Positions 47,518 to 60,387 of a DNA stretch of 64,000 nucleotides are shown one piece after another (position 1 is the stretch's first letter; every line of letters begins with the position of its first letter). A model generated the notes under the pieces. It did no database searches. It was not told where the DNA came from and saw only the letters and a program-made list of their open reading frames with translations. The stretch comes from Odobenus rosmarus divergens (Eukaryota; Chordata; Mammalia; Carnivora; Odobenidae): positions 3,131,967 to 3,195,966 of the forward strand of contig NW_004450401.1 of NCBI RefSeq assembly GCF_000321225.1. The letters are read 5' to 3'. A program made the translations under genes and the position numbers.

Positions 47518-47720
47518 ATTTATTTTTTATTTTTTAGAGTGAGAGAGATAGAGGACAAGTGGGAATGCAAGGTGGAGGGGAAGAAGGAGAGACAGAATCC
47601 CAAGCAGGCTCCATGATCAGCTCAGAGCCCAACTCGGGGCTTGATCCCACAACCCTCAGATCATGACCTGAGCTGAAACCAAGAGTTGGACACTTAACTG
47701 ACTGCGCCACCTAGGCGCCC
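47518..47720 (-). mobile_element. CanSINE, older
   Basis: ATAATAAT-containing flanks on both sides, diverged body. Confidence 0.88.
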
Positions 47721-47747
47721 ATCATAATAATGTAAAAGTAATAAATG

Positions 47748-47930
47748 GGGGCACCTGGGTGGCTCAGTTGGTTGAGCATCTGCCTTCAGCTCGGGTTGGT
47801 GATCTCGGGGTCCTGGGGTCAAGCCCCACATCGGGCTCCCTGCTCGGCAGAGAGTCTGCTTCTCCCTCTCCCTCTGTGATTTCTCTCACTCTTGCTCTCT
47901 CTCAAATAAATAAAATCTTCCAAAAACAAA
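47748..47930 (+). mobile_element. CanSINE
   Basis: Flanked by AAAAGTAATMAATGG. Lies head-to-head 27 bp from the preceding minus copy. Confidence 0.92.
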
Positions 47931-47945
47931 AAAAGTAATCAATGG

Positions 47946-49149
47946 GTGGAAGAATCATATCTGGTCAAACACAACTCTTTGACCCACCACCCACTCTTTT
48001 CCAGTTCCAGGAAAGTTCCTAGACAGTCTTCTCCCTCTGTCTCTCTGTGATACTTGGGAACAGGAAAGTGGACAGCAGGCAGCAATGAGCACCTGCACAG
48101 AGGGCACCACCAACCTGGGCCTCCCAACTCTCCCTCTCCAGCCCTTCCCACGCCCCTGCTTGGCCTCCCTCCCCATCAGTCCCCAGAGTCTCTCACCAAT
48201 GGAGGGTCAAGTCACCCCACCTTCTCCAGAGCCTCATCCCTTCCCTGTCCTACCTAAGGCTTCCTCAGGAGAGCAGGTACCCACGAGTCAGTGGTCAAAT
48301 CCTTCCCTGCAGAGGCTGCTGGGCAGGGCACCAGCTACAGACACCAGGATGGCCGAGGGCTCAGCACCAACGCACCCTTAATTAATCTAACCTGTGCCTG
48401 CCTGACCTGCCACAGGCACTAGGAGAGACAGGCAATTCACACAAATGGGAGGATGCCTGCCCTCTACTGGCCACAGGCGGCTCAGGCCTCCAGCTGCCTC
48501 CCTTAACCTAAACAGAAGGAAGAAGTAGAACAGGAAGCCCGGCCAGGAGGACTTGTCCTGGAGGATGAGGGCTATAGAGGGAAGGAGGAGGGGGAAGGAA
48601 GTGTCCTGTAGAACTGGCAGATGGGGAAAGGCTTCCAGGTGGCAGCTGGAGCACGGCGGACGGCAGAGGAGAGCAGACTGTTTCTCTGCCTTCCTTCTTT
48701 ACAGTCTTTTGTTTATTCTTAAAACAGACCTAGGGCTGATCAAGGGCTTGACTCTAACTTTGACAATGGGAACACCCATGAGTAAGACTCTTTTAGGAGA
48801 GGAGCTTCCAGTGGGCTGGGAGAGACACTCACATAAACAGAACTATGCCCAGGGGTCAGGGCCATATGGGGAGGGGGGCAGGGGGCGGGGTGAATGATGT
48901 GCTGTGGGCATCCAGGGGAAGCAGAGTGATAACCTTCACAGCATACTGGGCCCTGGAAATCTCCCAGGCCTACAGAAGAAGCCAAAAGCCACAGCCCCAG
49001 AGCTTCCAGGGAAGGGGCGAGGAATATGGGGGAGGGTAATGAGCTCAAACAGTGAGGATTTCAAAGGGACAGCAGGACAGAATTGCGGGGAGGTGGCTAC
49101 AGCATGGGGACACTCCAACCTCAGCTCAGGCACTGTTTTAAAAAATTCA
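47946..49149. other. GC-rich, SINE-free intergenic stretch
   Basis: Pro/Ser-rich frames occur on both strands but CpG is sparse and no splice or protein signature is clear. Confidence 0.4.
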
Positions 49150-49650
49150 GCTGAGTAAATCTGAAGATCTAATTGGCTTTATTCAACAATTCATGAATAG
49201 GGCAGCATCTCATCTAGCAGATAGAAAGAAACTCCAAGGAGCTATATAAAATGGAAGGCTTTTACAGGCTGAAGAGGAAAATGAGTGGTTTCAGGCAAGG
49301 TCACCTTCCTTTAGGGAAGAAAAGAGATCTATCAGGTGGACTAACTCACTAGTACTTCCCAGTTAAGATTATATTCCTGGGAGGGACTGAAACTGCAATT
49401 AGGTTGGATATTAAGTCTTGGTTTACTAACGTGGGGCTTAGTGACTCCATTGAGTCCTGCTGTTTAGCACCAAGAGTTTCAGGCAAGGGAAAATGAGGGG
49501 TCAACAAGGGAGGGAGCCAGGTTTCAGTTAAGCCAGGGGAAGGCTGTGAAGATTGCCATAAGGACGGCAGTAGCCTGTAGGGAGAGGTGGGGAACACTAG
49601 GAAGAGTGGAGAGAGAGGCCAGATGATCTGGAGAACTGGCTTTAAAGGCT
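49150..49650. mobile_element. LTR-like repeat, family not recognised
   Basis: AATTGGCTTTATTCAACAAT and the sequence that follows resemble known mammalian LTR repeats in style. I cannot name the family or fix its ends. Confidence 0.3.
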
Positions 49651-50997
49651 GAGCTGGAAAACAGCAAGGCTGAGAGCCCTGGGTGATGGTGACTTTAGGG
49701 AATTACGAGCCTCCAGCAGCGTTATAAAGACCTGTGGGCCCTTCCAGATCATAACGCTCAGAAAGAGAGAGGCCCAAACCACAGTCAAGTAGACACAGAC
49801 CCTGGAAGGGCCCAGCACAGCACCTGGTGAGAGATGCCTAGTTACCCTCCTAAGGGCCCAGTCCTGATGAAGAGCTCCATTTCCCCACAGGAGTACAACC
49901 TGGACAGGTTCCTGATATGATTTGATTTGAGAAGATGAAGCAGAGAGAAAAACCCAATGTTGATTTCAAACGGGAGCAACAAGTTTGCCCAGTGTTTAAC
50001 ACCGATTGCTCCTTTGTATCCAGTCGTATTTCTGCCCTCCTATAAGATAACTGTTTGCTACCACATTATGGAGATGGCTGGACTGTCTCCAAATTCAAAA
50101 GCAACGTTTGGCATGGCTTGACTTAAAATATGAACTATATAACACATTTGAAATTTGGTTTTAAAGGCATTAGAGCATTTCATATATTTTTACTGTCATA
50201 AACCAGCGTATGTATGGGGGGGGTAAGTACCCCTGTAAAGATTTTGAGCTAAACTCAGGAATTTACATGTATTCAATTTTGCCTTCATTTTATAATCAGG
50301 AAGGGACTGGTAGCTCCAAATCTTTATTACTTCTTATGCTTTTGCTTTTGGTAGTTCTTGTATCAAGAAGCATATATGAGAAATTACTCCTCATGACTTC
50401 CTGTCTGCCCCTTCCCCAAACCCACGAAAACATAGAAAATGAGAAACAGCAACTCCCCGTCTTTGACAAAGTGAGGGAAAACCTCTAACTCCAAACTCTA
50501 AAGTCAATGAGAAAGACTGCCAAGGGCAGAGAACACCAGGCCATCCAGGGATACCTTCAAGGCAGGGCCAGCACAGGACTCAGGACAGATCTGGGGCCAA
50601 CAAAACAAACACATTTGATACAGTAGAGTGGAAAGAGACACGGTGCTCAGAGAGATAAGAGGCTGCATAGAGCACCTGGCAAACCACTACCTTGGCTAAC
50701 ACGGGGAGCAGAAAAGGACTCTAGGAGAGGTAACAGCCCCAAAGCCGCTGCTCTTGATCAGCTCAGCAAAGGAGAGGTTAGACGCCTTAGGCACAAGCAC
50801 CTTATTAGGATTCCCTATGAGATAGTGCAAATACCCTGGCTTCTCCCCAACACCATCCTTGTGAAAACAGCTAATCCGAGAAGAATTCAACCACAAAATG
50901 AATAGGCAAAGAATCTATATTGGGGGGGGCAGGGAGGAAGATAGAGGATAAATAAAGCAGCAAGTGAAGAACATCTCTCAAAAAGATTTTATTGTTG
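49651..50997. other. Intergenic, nothing recognised
   Basis: Unique sequence with a few G runs; no gene. Confidence 0.4.
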
Positions 50998-51187
50998 AGG
51001 TGCCTGGGTGGCTCAGTCATTAAGCGTCTGCCTTCGGCTCAGGTCATGATCCGAGGATTGAGTCCCGCATCGGGCTCCCTGCTCCACAGGAAGCCTGCTT
51101 CTCCCTCTCCCACTCCCCCTGCTTGTGTTCCCTCTCTCGCTGTGTCTCTCTCTGTCAAATAAATAAAATCTTAAGAAAAAAAAGAAA
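50998..51187 (+). mobile_element. CanSINE, small internal deletion
   Basis: Reads GTCATGATCCGAGGATTGAG where the usual duplicated CCAGGGTCCTGGGATC is lost. Confidence 0.9.
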
Positions 51188-51189
51188 AA

Positions 51190-51890
51190 GAAATACTCAA
51201 AAATGATTTTAAAATAGCAGGTAGTAGAAGCAACTCAGTGTCCATCAGCTAATGAATAGATAAACAAAATGTGGTCTCTCCATACAATAGAATATTATTC
51301 AGCCATAAAAAGGAATAAAATTCTGATACATGCTTTGACATGGGTGAACCCTGAAAACATTATGCTAGGTGAAAGGAGAGAGACACAAATGTCACATGTT
51401 GTATGATCCCAATTCTGTGAACTGTCCAGAATAGACAAATCCATAGAGACAGAAGTAGGCTAGTAAACTGTCCTTGGTTGGAAGAGGAAAGTAATGGAGA
51501 ATGTCCCCTAATTGGTATGGGGTTTCCTTTTGGGGCAACGAAAATGTTCTGGAAGTAGATAGTAGAGATGGTTGTGCAATCTTGCAAATGTACTAAAAAC
51601 CACTGAATTGGGGGTGCCTGGGTGGCTCATCGTTAAGCGTCTGCCTTTGGCTCAGGTCCTGGTCCCAGGGTCCTGGGATCGAGCCCCGCATCCGGGCTCC
51701 CTGCTCGGCAGGAAGCCTGCTTCTCCCTCTCCCACTCCCCCTGCTTGTGTTCCCTCTCTCGCTGTGTCTCTCTCTGTCAAATAAATAAATAAATACTCTT
51801 AAAAAAAAAAAAAAACCACTGAATTGTATATTTTCAAAGGATAAATATACTATAATAATGGGATGTGAATTATGTCTTAGTTTTTAAAAA
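51190..51890 (+). mobile_element. Old L1 3' UTR with a SINE inserted
   Basis: ATAGAATATTATTCAGCCAT and GTTGTATGATCCCAATTCTG mark an L1 3' region. The CanSINE at 51611-51810 lies between two copies of AAAAACCACTGAATTG. Confidence 0.8.
51611..51810 (+). mobile_element. CanSINE in L1
   Basis: Perfect 16-bp duplication AAAAACCACTGAATTG. Confidence 0.95.
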
Positions 51891-51989
51891 ATGACTCAGG
51901 TGAAAACAACAGAAAACTCAGGTAACTCTTACCAAAGAGAAGAAACTTTGAATCCACACATTCAAAAGGGCACTACTGCCATATCCCAG

Positions 51990-52324
51990 AAAATAGCTCT
52001 CACACATCAGTCAGCACTGAGACGTTGCCTGCAAAGACACTGAATTTCAAAGATTAAAGCAAGAATCTCATGGCATCCAAGCCAAAAAGAAACAAGCATA
52101 CAAAAATCGAGCCACCTGCAAGGGGTAGATAAGGCTGCCTTCCGAAACTCCAAGCAACTCTCAATATCAGCAGACAGTGCAGCGATGTCTACAAAGTCAT
52201 GGAGGGAAAAAAATATGACCCAACTTCATGCCCAAATATCACACCAGTAGCAAGGCAACAGAGAGAAGTTTTCGAAGTTTCAGAACTCATGAAGAAACTG
52301 CTAGAATCTCACTACTTGCACTGT
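51990..52324 (+). mobile_element. Old L1-related fragment
   Basis: The stretch around GCGATGTCTACAAAGTCATGG resembles ORF sequences of old L1M or HAL1 elements, heavily diverged. Confidence 0.4.
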
Positions 52325-52472
52325 CATCTACAGCATCAGCCTTGCCTGAGCAATGCCAATCAGACTTTCAGACTCTCGAGCCCCATCCCAGACCTGCTGA
52401 ACCAGAATCAGCAGTTTGACATGATCCCCAGGTGAATCTTATGAACATAAAAGTTGGAGAAGCACTGTCCTA
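52325..52472 (+). mobile_element. MER5A-like hAT-Charlie fragment
   Basis: CAGCATCAGCCTTGCCTGAG, CCCCATCCCAGACCTGCTGA and the CAGGTGAATCTTATG end follow the order of the MER5A consensus. Confidence 0.6.
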
Positions 52473-53350
52473 GAAGATGATTTTCAGCCAAAGCTGCACA
52501 GGAAAACTAGCGACTATGCCAACAACAGTCACTGGTGTCATACTGAATGCGTTTCAGTGTACAAGGGAGGCGAAAGACGACTGCAGCATTTATGGTTCCA
52601 GAACATAAACTTAGAAATAATTAAAGAAACTGGTTTCAGAAGTGGTGGAAGAGAGAGCAAGTGTGCTTTCTCATCTTTCCCAGCAGGAGAGTAAATAGAT
52701 ACTCATCTAAGCTAATAGGTAATAAAGATATACTTAAGGGACTAAGACAGGGTGGCATACCAAAAACAGGTGGTTAAGTAACTAGATGCATACAAAATGC
52801 TGAATGCAAAGATGCCCCCTACTTCCCCAACCCCACCTCGGGGGCCCAGGAGGTGGCAGCTACACCCCTCCCTCTAGGCAGGAGATTGGAGGGCTCTTTC
52901 CTGGAGACTCTGACCCCCAACAAATGGTCCGCATCATCATCTGCTGTGAAGCTCCCATTATGTTTTCTTAGTCCCCAGTTTTAATCCTGAACAGGAACCA
53001 GGAGTTGCCAGACATCTGAGAAAAATGTCTAACACATTTAAGCAAAAGAGAAAAAAACCAACCTGGAGGAAATAGACACCATGCAGGGAAAGAACATTTT
53101 ATGCATGTGTTAAAACTCTTTAAACTGTACACCCGATGAGTGAATACTACTGTATGTAAACTTTAAAACTGAGTAAGATTTTTTAAGCTATCATTGATAT
53201 TTAAATATATATCTTTAAAACAGTAATCGGATGCTATTTCTAAAAAGAAAGAACAAAGAGAGGGAAGAGGGATAGAAGGAAGGGCCAAGAGGGAGGGAAA
53301 AAAGGAAGAAGGAAGAAACAGTCAAAAGAAGAAAAAAACACTCTTGGGAA
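52473..53350. other. Intergenic, nothing recognised
   Basis: Ends in a purine-rich (GGGAGGAA-like) stretch at 53245-53335. Confidence 0.4.
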
Positions 53351-53409
53351 TTTTTATTTTATTTTATTTTATTTTATTTTATTTTATTTTATTTTATTTT
53401 ATTTTATTT
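53351..53409 (+). repeat. (ATTTT)n microsatellite
   Basis: About eleven pentamer units grown from the tail of a minus-strand CanSINE. Confidence 0.95.
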
Positions 53410-53610
53410 ATATTTGACACAGAGAGAAAGTGAGAGAGAGGGAGGGAGAGAGGGAGAGAGCAAGCACAAGTTGGGGGGAGTGGCAAAGGGAGAGGGAGAA
53501 GGCTCCCCATTGAGCAGAGAGCCCTATGTGGGACTTGATCCCAGGACCCTGGGATCATGACCTGAGCCAAACACAGATGCTTAACCAACTGAGCCACCCA
53601 GGTTCCCCGA
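53355..53610 (-). mobile_element. CanSINE with expanded ATTTT tail
   Basis: Flanked by GGGAATTT. The A-tail has become a (TTTTA)n array of about 60 bp. Confidence 0.9.
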
Positions 53611-53634
53611 GGGAATTTAAAACCTGAAAGCATA

Positions 53635-53808
53635 GGGGCGCCTCGGTGACTCAGTCCATAAATTGTCTGACTCTTGGTTTTGGCTCAGGTCATGATCTCA
53701 GGGTCCTGAGATTGAGCCCTGCATCTGGCTTTGTGCTCAGTGGGGAGTCTGCTGGAAATTCTCTCCCTCTCCCTCTCAAATAAATAAATCATTAATAAAT
53801 AAGTAAAT
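53635..53808 (+). mobile_element. CanSINE, older subfamily
   Basis: Flanked by AAAACCTGAAAGCATA. Lies head-to-head with the previous minus copy. Confidence 0.93.
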
Positions 53809-53919
53809 AAAACCTGAAAGCATAAATGGAAAGATGCAATGTATATGTGTTAACTAAATTGAATTTAAATAAAATAATGTTTTAAAAAGAAAAATGCCAT
53901 GTAAAAGTTGCAAGATAAT

Positions 53920-54520
53920 TTGAGAAAATCTCCCAGAAAGTAGAGCAAAGGAAAAGGGATGAGAAAAAAGATGAGAAAAGTTAGAGCAACTCTCCTCAAA
54001 CATCCAAATGAGAAAATGGAAGGGAGGAAATAATCAACGATCACAACAAATAACAGTAATTGAAGGAATGTTGCCAGAACTGGAGATCTTGGAAGCTTGG
54101 AAGGTTGGAAGGTTGGAAGAACCCTTCAAAAATCTATAGGCCCACAAGAGAGAAAGTTACTATGAAGTTTCAGAACACTGAGGACAAATGGAAAATTCTA
54201 AAACTTGAAGAGAAAGAGGGAAAAAAAAGTCACACACACAGAAAGATCAAGAGTCAGAATGGCTCTAAATTTATCAACAACCACAATAGAGATAAGAAGA
54301 CAGGGGATAATTTCAAAATATTGAAAGAAAATAATTTCCATCCTAGAATTCTGTATCCAAGACAAACTATCCATCAAGTGGGAAGGTTGAATACAGATGT
54401 TTTCGGGCATGCAAGGTCTAAAAAATGGACCTCCCAAACACCTTTTCTTGAAAGGCTACTGAGAGATGTTCTTCACCAAAACAAAAGATATAAATGAGAA
54501 AGAGGAAGAGATGGGTTAAT
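53920..54520 (+). mobile_element. Old L1-related fragment
   Basis: ATCCTAGAATTCTGTATCCA, GGGCATGCAAGGTCTAAAAA and CTACTGAGAGATGTTCTTCA match old L1M/HAL1 sequence in order. The 145-residue open frame at 54060-54497 is part of it and not a gene. Confidence 0.6.
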
Positions 54521-55029
54521 AGAACCAAAAGATCTAACACAGAAGCAAGTGAAGGAAACCCCAGGAGAATGTTGAAGGAGAATCCCTGGGTGCCCACCTT
54601 CACTGAATCATCTTATAACCAGAAGACACATGCCAAGCTGAGCCTGATCCTAATTTTCATCTGTACTTGGTTTGTATAGAAAAAGTTCCTGCTCTCCTCT
54701 CCATGCCCTGCTGTCTGCATCAGCTGGGGATGCTCAGTCCACTGCATAGAAATACCCCTCCTCCAATCGTATTGCTGCCAGATGTGCAGCACCTGTGAAC
54801 TCTGTTAGCCCTGTGGGATATCCCAACTACGGTGAGACCATCCAGGCCTCACTCATGATCTTGCCCACTGACTTCCTTAGAGGGGCCCTTGAAAACTCTC
54901 AAGGACAGCGAAGGCCAAGGCTATGCCCCGGAACCTCTGCTCAGTTTATCTCCTGGAACTTCATTTGATAGTGACCATACTGCCTTTTCCTTGCAAAGAT
55001 GGGTTAAAGTTTGCTTCTGGGGTTTTCAA
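54521..55029. other. Intergenic, nothing recognised
   Basis: Unique sequence. Confidence 0.4.
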
Positions 55030-55320
55030 AACTACACAGTGCATTATTTAGGAGTACATTATTTGTAGTAAAACTACAAAGAAAAACAAAGAAGACCAAT
55101 ACTAATTAATAAGTGAGGCTAGAGGTTATCTGGGAGGATGTGGGGGACATGGTGTGCCCCTAAGAACCTTACTTAAGGTTCGGGGACCAGCCTATTTCCT
55201 AACCTGATTGATGGGTATGTAGCTATCCACATTATTTCTCTTCCAACTGTAAATATTCATTTTACGTACTCTTCTCTATGTGTATGATACACTTCACAAT
55301 AAAGTTGTTTGAATTTTTAC
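55030..55320 (+). mobile_element. Old L1 3' UTR fragment, tentative
   Basis: CCTGATTGATGGGTATGTAG and the CACTTCACAATAAAG end resemble old L1M termini. Confidence 0.45.
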
Positions 55321-55837
55321 ATACACATATGCGATATTCCTTGCATACTATTTTGCCCAAAAGTTATAATTCCAAAAAAGGCACCTAGCAGATAGTAGTT
55401 GCTTAGTTTCCTTCGTAAAGAGGTATGCTATTAAAAACAAGTATACAAAACAGGGTTCTTAACTTTCAAATATAGGTGCCTGTCACTGTTGAGGGAGAGA
55501 TTGGGGGCTCAAAAGGAATTAAGGCATAAGTCTTTGGTTGTTACATTTCCCTTCCCTGGTGAAATGGCAGCGAGAAACTGGGCCAAGGTAAATTCCACCA
55601 CAACATCTCCACCTGTGTATGCACCACCAGACTAAAGAAGAAAAATTACATGATCATTTCAATAGGTGCAGAAAAGGATCTGACAAAATCCAACACCCAT
55701 TCATAATAAAAATTCTCAGCAAAATAGATAGAGGGAAACCTTCTCAACTTGATAAAGGTTTTACAAAAAACCTACATCATTCTTAATGGTGAAAAACTCA
55801 AAGCTTTCGTACTAAGATCAGAAACAAGGCAAAGATG

Positions 55838-56037
55838 GGGTGCCTGGGTGGCTCAGTCGTTAAGCGTCTGCCTTCGGCTCAGGTCATGATCCCAGGGTCC
55901 TGGGATCGAACCCCGCATCAGGCTCCCCACTTCATGGGAAGCCTGCTTCTTCCTCTCCCACTCCCCCTGCTTGTGTTCCCTCTCTCGCTATGTCTCTGTC
56001 AAATAAATAAAATCTTTAAAAAAAAAAGAAAAGAAAA
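55838..56037 (+). mobile_element. CanSINE in L1
   Basis: Perfect 17-bp duplication GAAACAAGGCAAAGATG. Confidence 0.95.
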
Positions 56038-56121
56038 GAAACAAGGCAAAGATGTCCCCTCCCACCACTGCTTTTCAACATTGTACTGGAATCCTCACTA
56101 ATACAATAAGAAAAGGAAATT

Positions 56122-56333
56122 TTTTTTCTTTTCTTTTTTTTTAAGGATTTTATATATTTATTTGACAGAGAGAGAGAGAGAACAAGAGAGGGAATACAAG
56201 CAGGGGGAGCAGAAGAGGGAGAAGCAGGCTCCCCACTGAGCACGGAGCCTGATGAAGGGCTCGATCTGAGGATCCTGGGATCATGACCCGAGCCGAAGGC
56301 AGATGTTTAATGACCAAGCCACCCAGGCACCCC
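56122..56333 (-). mobile_element. CanSINE in L1
   Basis: Flanked by AAGAAAAGGAAATT. Confidence 0.94.
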
Positions 56334-56630
56334 AAGAAAAGGAAATTAAAATACACAGACTGAAAAGGAAGAAATAAAACTTTGTTCAATCAAATGAACT
56401 TTGATAGTCTATGTAGAAAATCCAAAAGAATCAACAAAACAACTCTTGGAACTAATGAATGATTATAACAAGTCTGTGGGATAAAATGTGGATATACAAT
56501 AGTCAATCACTTTCCTACATACCAGCAGTGAAAACTGGAATTTGAAATTAAAAATATAGCATAATTTACATAGTGTCCTCAAAAATGAAATACTTAGGTA
56601 TAAATATAACAAAATATATACAGGATTTTT

Positions 56631-56736
56631 TCAAGATTTTATTTTTAAGTAATCTCTACACCCAACATGGAGCTCAAACTTACAACCCCAAGATCAAGAG
56701 TTGAATGCTCTACTGACTGAGCCAGCCAGGTGCCCC
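56631..56736 (-). mobile_element. CanSINE, old short form, in L1
   Basis: AAGTAATCTCTACACCCAAC to CCAGCCAGGTGCCCC; target AATATATACARGATTT on both sides. Confidence 0.88.
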
Positions 56737-57584
56737 AATATATACAAGATTTATATAAAGATATCTATAAAACTTTAATGAAAAAATCAAAGATCTTAAA
56801 TAAATGGACAGATATTCCATATACATGGGTAAGAAGACTCAATATTGTCAAGATGTCTGTTCATCCCAACTTGATATATAGATTCAATATAATCCCAATC
56901 AAAATCCCAGCAAATTATTTGGTGGATATCAACAAACTGATTCTAAAGTTTCTATGGAAGGGCAAAAGGGCTGGCCAGAATAGCCAACACAATATCGAAG
57001 GAAAAGAACAAGGTTGGAGGATTAACCCCACCTAACTTTACTATAAAGCTACAGTCATCCAGACAGTGAGGTATTGCTGAAAGAATAGACAAATACATCA
57101 ATAGGACAGAATAGAGAGCCCAGAAATAGACCCACATAAATATCATCAACTGCTCTTTGACAAAGGAGCAACGACAAAACAATGGAGGAAAGATAGTCTT
57201 TTCAACAAATGGTGCTGGAACAACTGGAAATCCATAGACAAAAAAAGAAAAAAAGGGAATCTAGCCAGGCCTTACACCCTTCACAAAATTAACTCAAAAT
57301 GGATCACAGACCTAAATGTAAAATGCAAAGCTATAAAACTCCTTGAAGATAACATAGGAGAAAATCTAGATGACCTTGGATATGGCAATGACTTACTAAA
57401 GACAACACCAGAGTCATGATCTTTGAATTAAATCATTGATAATAATTTAATTTTCATTAAAATTTAAAACTGCTGCTCTGCAAAAAAACACTGTCAAGAG
57501 AATGGAAAGACAGGGCACAGACTGGGAGAAAATATTTGTAAAAGACATAGTGATAAAGGACTGTTATCCTAAATATACAAAGAG

Positions 57585-57782
57585 GTGTGCCTGGGTGGCT
57601 CAATTGGTTAAGCGTCTGCCTTCAGCTCAGGTCATGATCCCAGGGTCCTGGGATCGAGCCCCACATCGGGCTCCCTGCTCAGCAGGAAGCCTGTTTCTCC
57701 CTCTCCCACTCCCCCTGCTTGTGTTCCCTCTCTCACTGTGTCTCACTCTGTCAAATAAATAAATAAAATCTTTAAAAATAAA
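57585..57782 (+). mobile_element. CanSINE in L1
   Basis: Complete copy with AAATAAATAAATAAAATC tail. Confidence 0.93.
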
Positions 57783-57837
57783 TAAATAAAATGCTTAGAA
57801 CTCTTAAAACTCAACGATAAGAAAACTAACAATCCAG

Positions 57838-58050
57838 GGACGCCTGGGTGGCTCAGTCACTTAAGCTCCTGCCTTCAGCTCAGGTCATGATCCCAGGGTC
57901 CTGGGATCAAGTCCCGCATTGGGCTCCTTGCTCAGTGGGGAGCCTGCTTCTCCCTCTGCCTGCCACTCCCCCTGCTTGTACTCTTCCTCTCTCTCTCTCT
58001 GATAAATAAATAAATAAATAAATACTCTTTTAAAAATCTACTAAAAAAAA
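57838..58050 (+). mobile_element. CanSINE in L1
   Basis: Flanked by AAGAAAACTAAYAATCCA. Confidence 0.94.
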
Positions 58051-59076
58051 AAGAAAACTAATAATCCAATTTAAAAATGGGGGCAAAAGACCTGAACAGA
58101 CAACTCACCAAAGAAGATATACAAATGGCAAATAAACATATGGAAAGATGTTCCATATCATGTCATCAGAGAAATGCAAATTAAAACGAGATACCACAAC
58201 ACAACATTCAGAATGGCCAAAATCCAGAACATGAAAACACCAAATGCTTGTGAAGATGTGGAGCAATAGTTCTCGTTCATTGCTGGTGAAATGCAAAATG
58301 GTACAGCTTCTTTGGAAGACTGTTTGGCAGTTTCTTACAGAACTAAGCATACTCTTACCATACAATCCAGCAATCATGCTCTTTGGTATTTACCCAAACA
58401 AGTTGAAAATTTATGTCCACACAAAAATAGGCACACTGATGTTTATAGTAGCTTGATTCAAAATTACAATACGTGGAAGCAACCAAGAAGTCCTTTACTA
58501 GGTAAATGGATCAAACTGTGGTACATCCAGATGATGGAATATTATTCAGTGCTGAAAAGAAAAGAGCTCAAAGCCATAGGAAGACATGGAAGAACCTTAA
58601 ATGCATATTGCTAAGTGAAAGAAGCCAATCTGAAAAAGCTACATATTGTATGATTCCAACTATATGAAACTCTGGAAAAGGCAAAATTATGGAGACAGTA
58701 AAAAGATCAGTGGTTGTCAGGGATTGGGAGGGAAGAAGGGATGAATAGGCAGAGCATGGAGGATACTTAGGGTAGTGAAACTGTTCTGTATAATACTATA
58801 ATGATCGATACATATCATTCTACATTTATCAAAATCCATAGAATGTACAATACCAATAGTGAACCCTAGTGTAAACTATGGACTTTGGGCCATAATGATG
58901 TGTCAGCGTAAGTTCATTAATTAGAACAAATGTACCACCTTGTTGTAGGATGTTGAAAGTGGGTGAGACTATGCATGTGTGGGGGCAGAAGGTTTATAGT
59001 AACTCTGTGCACTTTACCCTCAATTTGCTGTGAACCTATCTCTAAAAATAAAGTTTTTTTAAAAAAAGAAAAGCAC

Positions 59077-59266
59077 TGGGGCTCCTGGGTGCCTCAGTTG
59101 GCTAAGCCTCCGACTCTTGATTTCAGCTTGTGATCTCAGGGTCATGGGATTGAGCCCCACTTCAGGCTCCGAGCTCGGTGCACAGTTTGCTTGGGATTCT
59201 CTTTCTCCCTCTGCTCCTCCCCTCTTTGTTTTTCTCTCCCTAAAATAAATAAATCTTTTTAAAAAA
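59077..59266 (+). mobile_element. CanSINE, older subfamily
   Basis: Diverged head CTCCTGGGTGCCTCAGTTGG directly after the L1 tail. Confidence 0.88.
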
Positions 59267-59888
59267 TGGCTAAAATGGTAAATTTTATGTTTTTTATATA
59301 TATGTATATATTACCACAATAAAAAAGTCCATTATTATTACTTCATTTAGTTAAAATTGTATACGTATCATCTTTCATTTAAAACAAGTTATGGGAACAG
59401 TGGTAACTTACTTAACTCATAAAATCAATCAGGAAATTTAGAAAGTTTAATTCATGAGAAATTTAACCTTGGTCTTATACAAACCAAAAAATTGTGCTAA
59501 CATTATTTTTATATGGTAAACTACTTTTTAAAGACTCAATCATGCCAAAAAGCTGTTTTAGCTTGGAATTAAAGCTTTTTCTTATCTTGCAACAAAGGCT
59601 ATTCTGAACATAAGTTTTTGAGTGTCCACACACATATCAAAAACCACAATTGATAACTTTTTCTTTCTTTGTTTTAGATATCTTTTACTGTTTTGGGGGG
59701 ATTAGATATTTCCTGTGTGCACATAACTAAGAATGTTCTGGGGGTTTTGATTTTTGCAGGGTTTTTTTTTTTTAATAGCTAATCTTTAGAATTTCCCAAA
59801 AGAGAGAACCGAGGAGAGAGGAACAAAAAGAGTGAGAAGCACCTGGCTTTAGACCAAAACGAAATTGTCTTTTTAAAAGCCGACTTAC
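59267..59888. other. Intergenic, AT-rich
   Basis: Nothing recognised. Confidence 0.4.
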
Positions 59889-60098
59889 AGGGTGGCTCAG
59901 TCATTAAGCGTCTGCCTTCGGATCAGGTCATGATCCCAGGGTCCTAAGACCGAGCCCTGCATTGGGCTCTCTGCTCGGCAGGAAGGCTGCTTCTCCCTCT
60001 CCCACTCCCCCTGCTTGTGTTCCCTCTCTTGCTGTCTCTCTCTCTCTCTCTCTCTCTCTGTCAAATAAATAAATAAATAAAATCTTTAAAAAAGAAAT
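59889..60098 (+). mobile_element. CanSINE, 5' end short
   Basis: Starts at GGGTGGCTCAGTCATTAAGC, missing the first bases. Middle contains a (CT)n run at 60031-60060. Confidence 0.9.
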
Positions 60099-60162
60099 CT
60101 ACTTACATTTCTTCTACAAGGGGAGAGAAGAAAGTTTAGATGTAGAGAAACAAAAGAAACCT

Positions 60163-60378
60163 TGGGGCATCTGAGTGGCTCAGTCGGTTAAGAGTCCAAC
60201 TCTTGGTTTCAGCTCAGGTCATGGTCTCAGGGTCCTGGTCTCAGGATGGTGGGATCAAGCCCCGTATTGGGTTCCATGCTCAATGTGGAATCTGCTTGAG
60301 ATTCCTCCCTCCCCCTCTGCCCCTGTTCTCACACACACACTCTCTCTCTCAAAATAAATAAATAAAAATTCTTTTTAA
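60163..60378 (+). mobile_element. CanSINE, older subfamily
   Basis: Flanked by AAAAGAAACC. Confidence 0.9.
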
Positions 60379-60387
60379 AAAGAAACC

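Larger units (their letters stand above)
55640..59070 (+). mobile_element. Large L1 copy with five SINEs inserted
   Basis: ORF2 from ATGATCATTTCAATAGGTGC to the C-terminus (TAAAAATGGGGGCAAAAGAC) and a 3' UTR ending CTCTAAAAATAAAGTTTTTTT. CanSINEs interrupt it at 55838-56037, 56122-56333, 56631-56736, 57585-57782 and 57838-58050. No open ORF2 remains. Confidence 0.87.

Noticed and set aside
48085..48381. 98-residue Pro/Ser-rich frame
   Set aside because: No domain, overlapping frames on both strands, no splice or promoter context.
54060..54497. 145-residue frame
   Set aside because: Sequence matches an old L1-type element.
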